Of a stretch of DNA of 29,939 nucleotides, positions 24,236 to 29,939 are shown one piece after another; positions within the stretch are counted from its first letter, which is position 1, and every line of letters begins with the position of its first letter. Below the pieces are notes generated by a model. The model did no database searches. It saw only the letters and a list, made by a program, of their open reading frames with translations, and was not told the origin of the DNA. Position numbers and translations under genes: made by a program. This stretch comes from UBA5976 sp037137575 (lineage in GTDB: Bacteria; Actinomycetota; Actinomycetes; S36-B12; UBA5976): positions 1 through 29,939 of the forward strand of contig JBAXKB010000012.1 of the NCBI GenBank assembly GCA_037137575.1, read 5' to 3'.

Positions 24236-25528
24236 GTGAGCAAGTTCCTAATCCCCATTTTGATGGTGCTGCTATTTTCGGTACTTGGCGCAATCTTTGT
24301 AGCTGCCGAAACTTCGCTAATTACTTTGCGTGATAGTCAGATTAAAAAGCTCGCTGCTAACAATGGGCGACGCGGGCGTCGTCTTGAGAACTTGGTAAAG
24401 AATCCAAACAGATTCCTAGCCGCAGGTCAGGTAGCGGTGACTCTTACTGGTTTCTTCGCTGCGGCTTATGGCGAGAAGCGATTTGTTCCATTGGTTACTC
24501 CGATTATTGAAAGCTGGGGAGTGTCACCTGGCACAGCCGAAGCTTTGGCTTTTGTTGGCTCAACAATTTTTGTTGCCTTCATCGCGTTGGTAATTGCCGA
24601 ATTGGCACCAAAGCGTTTGGCGCTGCAGCATGCTGAACGTTATTCGTTGCTTCTTGCTGCCCCGCTGGATATCATGGCCAAAATTTTCCGCCCGTTTATC
24701 GCATTGCTGTCGGCATCAACCAATGTTGTGGTTCGGGTTTTTGGTGGCGATCCACGCGCAGGTAAAGAACAAATTTCTGGTGAAGAATTGCGCGGCATGG
24801 TCGCCTCACACGAAGAACTAACCAGCGCCGAGCGCGAATTGATTGATGATGTTTTCGATGCTGGCGATAAAGAGATTCGCGAAATCATGATTCCACGAAC
24901 TGAAGTTGAGTTTTTGGATTCTGATCTACCTGTTTTCAAAGCAGCAAAAATTGTTTCTGACCAACCACATTCACGCTATCCAGTATTCGATAGCTCGCAT
25001 GATGATGTTGTTGGCTTTGTCCATGTGCGCGATATTTTGAGTCCTGATGTGCGCGAGCGCTCACTTCGCGTTGGTGAATTGGTGCGCGAAATTGCGCGTC
25101 TACCTGGCAGCAAGCATGTAATCCCTGCTTTGTCAGACATGCGGGCAACTGGTGCTCATATGGCCTTAGTCGTAGACGAGTATGGTGGCACCGCCGGCAT
25201 AATCACGATGGAAGATTTGGTTGAAGAACTTGTTGGCGACATTCGCGACGAGTACGACACTGATGAATCCGAGGGAGTAATCCCAGTTGGCATCGATGTG
25301 ATAGTTGATGGGCTTCTCAATCTTGATGATTTTTCCGAACAAACCTATTTGGATTTGCCTCAGGGTGCGTATGAAACCGTTGCAGGCTACATAGCGGCCC
25401 AGTTAGGCCGTATTCCAGAAGTCGGCGATGAAATCAGCCTGACTGGCGGAACTTTGACCGTTACCGAAATGGACGGCCGACGGGTCTCGCGCATTCGGGT
25501 AGTACGAACTGACACAATAGAACAGTGA
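24236..25528 (+). CDS. CNNM/CorC-HlyC family membrane protein with CBS pair
   Basis: A 430-residue protein of the family often labelled hemolysin C, more likely involved in divalent cation (Mg2+) efflux or homeostasis. The N-terminal DUF21/CNNM membrane domain (1 to about 185) has helices near 4-26, 60-76, 98-120 and 135-160, and the motifs AAETSLI and AELAPKRLAL. A CBS pair spans about 205-335 (MIPRTEVEFLD, HSRYPVFD, HMALVVDEYGGTAGIITMEDLVEE). The CorC/HlyC transporter-associated domain occupies about 345-425. The stop overlaps the trpS start (GTGA), making it the first gene of a coupled run. Confidence 0.93.
   Translation: MSKFLIPILMVLLFSVLGAIFVAAETSLITLRDSQIKKLAANNGRRGRRLENLVKNPNRFLAAGQVAVTLTGFFAAAYGEKRFVPLVTPIIESWGVSPGTAEALAFVGSTIFVAFIALVIAELAPKRLALQHAERYSLLLAAPLDIMAKIFRPFIALLSASTNVVVRVFGGDPRAGKEQISGEELRGMVASHEELTSAERELIDDVFDAGDKEIREIMIPRTEVEFLDSDLPVFKAAKIVSDQPHSRYPVFDSSHDDVVGFVHVRDILSPDVRERSLRVGELVREIARLPGSKHVIPALSDMRATGAHMALVVDEYGGTAGIITMEDLVEELVGDIRDEYDTDESEGVIPVGIDVIVDGLLNLDDFSEQTYLDLPQGAYETVAGYIAAQLGRIPEVGDEISLTGGTLTVTEMDGRRVSRIRVVRTDTIEQ
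25513..25518 (+). promoter_or_regulatory. CACAAT hexamer 6 nt before trpS
   Basis: CACAAT ends 6 nt before the trpS GTG at 25525, the same hexamer and spacing as before the MerR-type gene. It lies inside the upstream coding sequence, so an internal leaderless promoter is only a possibility. Confidence 0.3.
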
Positions 25529-26517
25529 ATCCGCGCGTTTTATCCGGCATCCAGCCAACATCAGATAGTTTCCACATCGGCAACCATCTCGGTGCGTTAC
25601 AAAACTGGGTGAGTATGCAATCGGAATTCGAGTGTTTCTATTTCATCGCTGATTTGCACGCGATTACGGTTGAGCAAGATCCAGTACAACTAAATCAGCG
25701 AACTTTGCTGGCTTATGCGCAGCTCGTTGCCCTGGGTGTTGATCCAAAGAAGTCGGTTCTATTTGTGCAAAGTCAGGTGCCCGAGCACGCGCAGTTGATG
25801 TGGGTAATGTCTTGCATCACTGGAATTGGTGAAGCCAATCGCATGACCCAGTTCAAAGATAAAGCCGCCAAAGGCGGGTCCTCATCGGCGTCAGTAGGTT
25901 TGCTCACCTATCCAATTTTGCAGGCTGCAGATATTTTGCTGTATCAGGCAGATGCAGTTCCAGTCGGCGAAGATCAACGTCAACATCTAGAGCTAACTCG
26001 AGATCTAGTTATGCGCTTCAACGGCCGTTTTGGCGACACATTCACTCTGCCAAAGCCACACATTGTTAAAGCCACAGCCAAGATTCAGGACTTGCAGGAT
26101 CCGAGCGCCAAGATGAGTAAATCTTCACCAAGTGGCTGCATCAATTTACTTGATCCGCTGAAATCGACGGAAAAGAAAATTAAGTCTGCTGTTACAGATT
26201 CAGATTCAGTTGTTGCATTTGACCCAGCCAATAAAGCTGGTGTTTCAAATCTATTGACCATTCTTTCTGCCTACAGCGGCAACACTGTTGATGAACTCGT
26301 AGATAGTTTTGCTGGCCGCATGTACGGAGATTTGAAGAAGGAAACTGCAGCCGCAGTTTTGGCATTTGCTGAACCATTCCAGGCTAAGGTCAATGAGTTG
26401 CTAAGCGACAAAGCACAGCTGCAGCGCGACATGCGCACGGGAGCGCAGCAGGCACGTGAAGTTGCATCCCAAACTCTGGCAGATGTCTACGCAAAAATTG
26501 GTTTCAACGCTTCGTGA
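25525..26517 (+). CDS. trpS: Tryptophanyl-tRNA synthetase
   Basis: A 330-residue class I aminoacyl-tRNA synthetase. The HIGH motif appears as HIGN (17-20) and the KMSKS loop is intact (196-200). SGIQPTSDSFHIGN, ADILLYQADAVPVGEDQRQHLEL and the C-terminal anticodon-binding helices are typical of bacterial TrpRS. The GTG start overlaps the preceding stop by 4 nt, and its own stop overlaps the HAD gene in the same way. No T-box or trp leader is seen. Confidence 0.97.
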   Translation: MNPRVLSGIQPTSDSFHIGNHLGALQNWVSMQSEFECFYFIADLHAITVEQDPVQLNQRTLLAYAQLVALGVDPKKSVLFVQSQVPEHAQLMWVMSCITGIGEANRMTQFKDKAAKGGSSSASVGLLTYPILQAADILLYQADAVPVGEDQRQHLELTRDLVMRFNGRFGDTFTLPKPHIVKATAKIQDLQDPSAKMSKSSPSGCINLLDPLKSTEKKIKSAVTDSDSVVAFDPANKAGVSNLLTILSAYSGNTVDELVDSFAGRMYGDLKKETAAAVLAFAEPFQAKVNELLSDKAQLQRDMRTGAQQAREVASQTLADVYAKIGFNAS

Positions 26518-27179
26518 CTTGGGGCACTGTTCTTTTTGATCTAGATGGCACGCTCACCGAATCTGGACAGGGAGTTGCTAACGGCGTTTTACATGCGCTC
26601 GCAGCTTTTGATTTACCTGCGCCAAGTGCAGATGAATTACGTAAATATTTAGGACCGCCACTGTGGGTTTCATTTGATGAGTTCGCCGGGCTAAAAGGCG
26701 CAGATATTGAACGAGCCGTTCAGATCTACCGTGAGTATTATCACGAAATAGGTCGGTTTGAGAATGCAGTATTCCCTGGGATCCCAGAGATGCTTGCAGC
26801 CTTGGTGAATTCTGGCGTTCGCTTAGCTGTTGCAACTTCAAAGGTTGACCATTCAGCAGTTAGTATTTTGCAGCACTTCGAACTTGATCAATACTTTGAC
26901 GTTATTTCAGGTTCGGATGACCTGGGAGTGACTCGGGGCACGAAAGCATTAGTTATCGCACACGCACTTGCTGAACTTAACATCACTAATCGCGAAGGTG
27001 TTGTGATGATTGGCGATCGTGAACACGACATTAATGGAGCGAAAGAACATGGGCTTGAAAGTATTGGGGTGCTCTGGGGTTATGGCGATGAAGCTGAGCT
27101 AACCGCGGCCGGGGCGACCTACATAACTGCAAATATTCCTGACCTGCACATCCTGCTCGCTTCGAACGAATCTGGATAA
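26514..27179 (+). CDS. HAD-superfamily hydrolase, phosphoglycolate phosphatase-like
   Basis: A 221-residue haloacid-dehalogenase-fold phosphatase. Motif I is FDLDGTLTES with nucleophile D9 and D11, motif II lies in VATSK, motif III is a downstream Lys in RGTKALV, and motif IV is MIGDREHDI. A helical cap of subclass I lies between motifs I and II (about 15-85). The closest families are Gph/PgpP-like; the substrate cannot be read from sequence. The GTG start overlaps the trpS stop (GTGA). MFS follows after 3 nt. Confidence 0.9.
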   Translation: MTWGTVLFDLDGTLTESGQGVANGVLHALAAFDLPAPSADELRKYLGPPLWVSFDEFAGLKGADIERAVQIYREYYHEIGRFENAVFPGIPEMLAALVNSGVRLAVATSKVDHSAVSILQHFELDQYFDVISGSDDLGVTRGTKALVIAHALAELNITNREGVVMIGDREHDINGAKEHGLESIGVLWGYGDEAELTAAGATYITANIPDLHILLASNESG

Positions 27180-27182
27180 TCA

Positions 27183-28343
27183 GTGACACAAAAAACTTTT
27201 ACTCGGGATAAACCGACTCTCATTTCTTATGCGCAAGCTTCTTGCTTCGGTTGGCTAATTTTTGGATCTGGTCCAGCGATTAATTTTCTTCGGGACGATT
27301 TACATCTATCGCGAGCAATGGCATCAGCGCACAGTTTGGGGATGTCAATTGGCGGAATTGCTGCCGGACTTAGCGCCCAAAAACTAATTCATCATTTTGG
27401 GCGCGGTCGGCTCTTGCGCTGGGCCTCAATTGTTCTAGCACTGGGAATTTTGCTTTTTACTGTTGGTCGGGTGGTCCCGTTAACTTTGTTAGGTTTCACC
27501 CTGTGTTTCTTGGGCGGCGTAACAATAGTGCAGAGCACTGCAGCATTTTTGAGCCATCATCAAGGCAGGTTCGCTTCGGCTTCAATTTCTGAACTGCACG
27601 GAGTAGCGGCTGGATTTGGCTTGCTCTCGCCAGTTGTTATTGGTCTTTGCGTAACCTACGGATTTGGTTGGCGCATTGGCATGGCGGTTGGAATTTTGGC
27701 CACAGTTACTGTCGAAGTAGTGCGCGGTCGCGATACCGCAAGTTATGGACTCCCTTTTTCCACAGATGACGAAGTGGCTGGACACGATGTCCCTGGACCG
27801 TTGCCAAGGGCTTTTTGGTGGGCGTGTGTCGCCATGATTTGTACCTCTGGTGTTGAGTACGCAGTTTTGTTGTGGTCGAGCGACTACTTGCGCAGCAATG
27901 GGGGGCTAGCAAAAGGTGCGTCCGCTATTGCACTCGGTTGTGTAGTGGGCGCTATGGCAATTGGCCGCCTTGCTGGTTCAGTATTAACACGCCGGTTTTC
28001 ATCGGAACGACTTTATGCTGGTTCGCTCTTGTTAGCGTTCGTGGGGTTCCTGGGGTTTTGGGCAACAAGTAATCCAGTATTGATGATCACTTTTCTGACC
28101 GTAACTGGCTTTGGGCTTTCGTTACATTTTCCATTTGGCATTGAGCGTTCTATCAAAGTCAGTGCTGGTAGAGCAGATAAGGCCACAACGCGCATCGCCA
28201 TAGCAACAGCAATATCAAGCGGGATTGCCCCTTTTTCTATTGGCCTAATAGCTGATCAGATTGGTGTTGCCGGGGCATTCTTAGTCGTTCCAGCATCCCT
28301 GTTAGTAGCCTTCACAGTGGCAATTTCTAACCCAGTCAAGTGA
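27183..28343 (+). CDS. Major facilitator superfamily transporter
   Basis: A 386-residue polytopic protein with about 12 hydrophobic segments and the MFS loop 2-3 region SAQKLIHHFGRGRLLRWASIV. A pseudo-repeat of that loop in the second half is GRLAGSVLTRRFSSERL. A short cytoplasmic loop (about 190-205) joins the two six-helix bundles. It starts 3 nt after the HAD stop without a clear ribosome-binding site, so translation is probably coupled. The substrate is unknown. It ends the run of overlapping genes; a two-domain TetR-type regulator lies 115 bp downstream. Confidence 0.9.
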   Translation: MTQKTFTRDKPTLISYAQASCFGWLIFGSGPAINFLRDDLHLSRAMASAHSLGMSIGGIAAGLSAQKLIHHFGRGRLLRWASIVLALGILLFTVGRVVPLTLLGFTLCFLGGVTIVQSTAAFLSHHQGRFASASISELHGVAAGFGLLSPVVIGLCVTYGFGWRIGMAVGILATVTVEVVRGRDTASYGLPFSTDDEVAGHDVPGPLPRAFWWACVAMICTSGVEYAVLLWSSDYLRSNGGLAKGASAIALGCVVGAMAIGRLAGSVLTRRFSSERLYAGSLLLAFVGFLGFWATSNPVLMITFLTVTGFGLSLHFPFGIERSIKVSAGRADKATTRIAIATAISSGIAPFSIGLIADQIGVAGAFLVVPASLLVAFTVAISNPVK

Positions 28344-28354
28344 TCAATTGCGCT

Positions 28355-28370
28355 TTTAACGAGTGTTAAA
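28355..28370. repeat. Inverted repeat upstream of the TetR-type gene
   Basis: TTTAAC-GAGT-GTTAAA is a perfect 6-bp inverted repeat with a 4-nt spacer, 12 nt after the MFS stop. No T-run follows, so an operator is more likely than a terminator. Confidence 0.45.
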
Positions 28371-28402
28371 CCAGTTAGTTGCCCAATTTCACTTAGTTTT
28401 GA

Positions 28403-28413
28403 CACTTGAAGTG
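28403..28413. repeat. Short palindrome upstream of the TetR-type gene
   Basis: CACTT-G-AAGTG is a perfect 5-bp palindrome overlapping a TTGACA (28399-28404) that could be a -35. It sits directly before the GGTGCCAAT repeats. Confidence 0.35.
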
Positions 28414-28431
28414 GTGCCAATAGGTGCCAAT
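28413..28431. repeat. Tandem GGTGCCAAT direct repeat
   Basis: GGTGCCAAT occurs at 28413-28421 and 28423-28431, a 10-bp period close to one helical turn. It lies between TTGACA and the TetR-type start, and is a candidate regulator-binding array. Confidence 0.5.
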
Positions 28432-28458
28432 TAAGGTTTTCCCCCGTACGCTGTAAAA

Positions 28459-29655
28459 GTGAATTATGTGAAATTGGATTCTGCAGCAGGGGTTCGTCCG
28501 CCTAATCGGATTCGTAATAATGAACTTGTTCGAGATGCCACTGTGCGAACGTTGAGCCAGTCTGGGCTTGAAGGAACTAATTTTAATTCAGTCTCAATCG
28601 AGGCCAAACTTTCAAATTCTGTTCTTCGTAAACGGTTTACAGATGTAGATGCGTTGCTAATTGATACTTGGCAGCAGCGCTGTGTTGGTGGTTTCTTGAA
28701 GCCACTAAATGTAACGATCATGAGCTATCTGTTATCTGAACATGAAAACGATCATGCGCAATCAAGAAAATTACTGAACAGTCTGTTTGACCTAAATGAA
28801 TTGCAATGTGCTTCCCTTGAGATTTTGGCAGTGACGGCTTCACATGATGAAGTCTGTTCAGCTGTAGCAAAGGATGTTATTTCCGTTTTCAATCAGCCAG
28901 TTCTCGGCTCAGCAACTAAAAAAGCGCAATACGTGTTTTACTTCCAATTCATCATTGGCACGCTCTTTCATTTCCGCGGTCAGCCAATAGATCGAGAACT
29001 TCTCGTTGATCGGTTGCACACACTTCTAGTAGCAGGAATTGTCCAAGCTGACTTAGTTGGGATTCCAGAAGTTGATGCTAGTTACATCGGCGGCAAGTTC
29101 GTAGTCCCTGAGCAGTCACCGCATCATGAACTTATGAATGCATGTTTGACCTGTGTAGCGCAACATGGTTTTGCCTCGACCACAACGAAAATGATTGCAA
29201 AGACAGCGCTAGTTTCGGAGGGAAAATTATTCGCCTATTTCCCAACAAAGCTTGACCTCTTCCTAGAATCGATGTCATATCAAATTGAGAACGGATTCTT
29301 GGTTAATTTCCGCCATACAACACAATGGGCACAACAGTATGGACTCGGTGTTGCAGCCGCTATTCTCATGCGGGAGTACCAACGCCCCAATCTTGATTTA
29401 GAGCGAGCATTACAAATCGAGTATTTGCGTCTGTCTTGGCATCGTCCAGATATGTTCGATAAGCGTTTGAAACACGTTAAAAGAGCTCTAATTGACATGG
29501 GTGTTGAAAAAATTGATGAGATTGGTCCGCAGCAAGATGTTGAGCTGATGTTGTCAATCTCAGCCTCAACTGGAGCAACTGTGGTCGCGCGATTAGATCG
29601 TCACGCTTTTAAACTGCCGTACGTTGTTGTTACCCAAAAAATCTATTGCGAGTAG
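28459..29655 (+). CDS. Regulator with two TetR-type DNA-binding domains
   Basis: A 398-residue protein in which two TetR-like units are joined. The first helix-turn-helix lies at about 21-67 (ATVRTLSQSGLEGTNF, then ANxA-like IEAKLSNSVLRKRFTDVDALL). The second lies at about 224-268 (CLTCVAQHGFASTTT, then IAKTALVSEGKLFAYFPTKLDLF). Each is followed by about 130 residues of helical ligand-binding-like sequence. A single chain with two DNA-binding domains could act as a pseudo-dimer. The GTG at 28459 is used; an in-frame GTG at 28468 with TGTAAAAG upstream may be the real leaderless start. Ligand and targets are unknown; the MFS gene and its own promoter are candidates. Surroundings look more AT-rich than the core genes. 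Confidence 0.85.
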   Translation: MNYVKLDSAAGVRPPNRIRNNELVRDATVRTLSQSGLEGTNFNSVSIEAKLSNSVLRKRFTDVDALLIDTWQQRCVGGFLKPLNVTIMSYLLSEHENDHAQSRKLLNSLFDLNELQCASLEILAVTASHDEVCSAVAKDVISVFNQPVLGSATKKAQYVFYFQFIIGTLFHFRGQPIDRELLVDRLHTLLVAGIVQADLVGIPEVDASYIGGKFVVPEQSPHHELMNACLTCVAQHGFASTTTKMIAKTALVSEGKLFAYFPTKLDLFLESMSYQIENGFLVNFRHTTQWAQQYGLGVAAAILMREYQRPNLDLERALQIEYLRLSWHRPDMFDKRLKHVKRALIDMGVEKIDEIGPQQDVELMLSISASTGATVVARLDRHAFKLPYVVVTQKIYCE

Positions 29656-29672
29656 TCCTATTGCGAGTAGTC
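29643..29672. repeat. Perfect 15-bp tandem duplication over the TetR-type stop codon
   Basis: CTATTGCGAGTAGTC occurs twice back to back (29643-29657, 29658-29672). The first copy contains the stop TAG at 29653-29655. The unit is a multiple of three, so the second copy repeats the same codons and stop in frame. Confidence 0.8.
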
Positions 29673-29729
29673 ATCGTAAAAATCTTGCTGCTTTGACGTT
29701 GTTACTCGAAAATTCAAATATTTTTTGGG

Positions 29730-29939
29730 TTAATTTACAATTTCAAATGGTTGTGAGACGCTCAGAGTAATTCCATCTTGGCCCACTGCTTGTATCCAGA
29801 CTCGATGAGTACCCGGCGCTATGTTAGGCAGAATCACACTGGTTTTAGTGGCCAGGACTTGCCTGAACGCGTCATTATCAATCCAATAACGCCAGTTGCT
29901 TTGTCCACTTGCTGCGGCAGGGAACAAAATTGTTATTTG
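29730..29939 (-). CDS. C-terminal end of a probable secreted beta-sandwich protein, cut by window edge
   Basis: The last 69 codons of a minus-strand gene that enters from beyond the right edge; the frame is open to base 29939, so no start is assigned here (an internal TTG at 29927 is not a credible start). The sequence (NWRYWIDNDAFRQV, SVILPNIAPGTHRVWIQAVGQDG) has the W-x-Y-x-I-D, central LPxxxPGxHxVxVxAxxxxG pattern of Ig/fibronectin III-like modules found at the C-terminus of secreted enzymes and surface proteins. The exact family is not recognised. It is convergent with the TetR-type gene; the 74-bp gap holds the duplication and an AT-rich stretch without a clear terminator. Confidence 0.7.
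   Translation of the reverse strand, partial: QITILFPAAASGQSNWRYWIDNDAFRQVLATKTSVILPNIAPGTHRVWIQAVGQDGITLSVSQPFEIVN

Noticed and set aside
25440..25524. T-box or attenuator controlling trpS
   Set aside because: trpS overlaps the upstream gene by 4 nt, leaving no leader for such an element.
24236..25528. True hemolysin
   Set aside because: CNNM, CBS and CorC/HlyC domain order indicates an ion-transport family; the hemolysin label is historical.
28344..28458. CRISPR-like array or insertion-sequence end
   Set aside because: Only two copies of a 9-bp unit 10 bp apart, no spacers, no transposase and no long terminal inverted repeats.

Overview
The window is a gene-dense stretch of core chromosome from an actinobacterium. 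Evidence is a WhiB-family iron-sulfur regulator, an operonic GroEL with a His-rich tail, a GuaB3-type IMPDH paralogue, a UvrD1/PcrA helicase, DUF6912, DUF6350 and DUF3017 proteins, many GTG starts, and gene orders shared with Mycobacterium and Streptomyces. Base composition looks roughly balanced and genes are tightly packed, with no gene-free stretch above 200 bases. This would suit a streamlined aquatic actinobacterium (for example the acI/Nanopelagicales type), but the lineage is inference.

Layout, left to right. (1) 1-2555: the 3' part of an elongator tRNA-Met, rpmG, two MaoC-type hydratase genes, murB and a DUF6912 gene. (2) 2568-4653: groES-groEL behind a promoter flanked by two CIRCE operators, closed by a strong bidirectional terminator. 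(3) 4675-6093: whiB3 (minus strand), diverging from a MerR-type regulator with a cobalamin-binding domain that carries the W-x9-E-H and E-x-H signatures of CarH/LitR photoreceptors. (4) 6158-10752: guaB, guaB3, guaA (GMP synthesis) and a small membrane protein. (5) 10856-13066: pcrA/uvrD1, convergent with a secreted M23 peptidase gene. (6) 14322-21145: sucCD, a DUF6350 membrane protein, purN, purH, a YdcZ-type transporter with no clear start codon, and DUF3017. (7) 21223-28343: mdh, icd, xth, then an overlapping run of a CNNM/CBS protein, trpS, a HAD phosphatase and an MFS transporter. (8) 28344-29939: a more accessory-looking end with a regulator containing two TetR DNA-binding domains, short repeats, and the C-terminus of a probable secreted beta-sandwich protein on the minus strand.

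The genes serve purine synthesis (purN, purH, guaB, guaA), the TCA cycle (sucCD, mdh, icd), protein folding, cell-wall synthesis and remodelling (murB, M23), and DNA repair (pcrA, xth). The most interesting items are the CarH-like regulator beside whiB3, the double TetR protein, the double-CIRCE promoter, a recurring -10-like hexamer exactly 6 nt before start codons (suggesting leaderless mRNAs), a hairpin that could mask the mdh ribosome-binding site, and the YdcZ gene without a normal start. I found no convincing mobile element, CRISPR array or undescribed multi-gene system.
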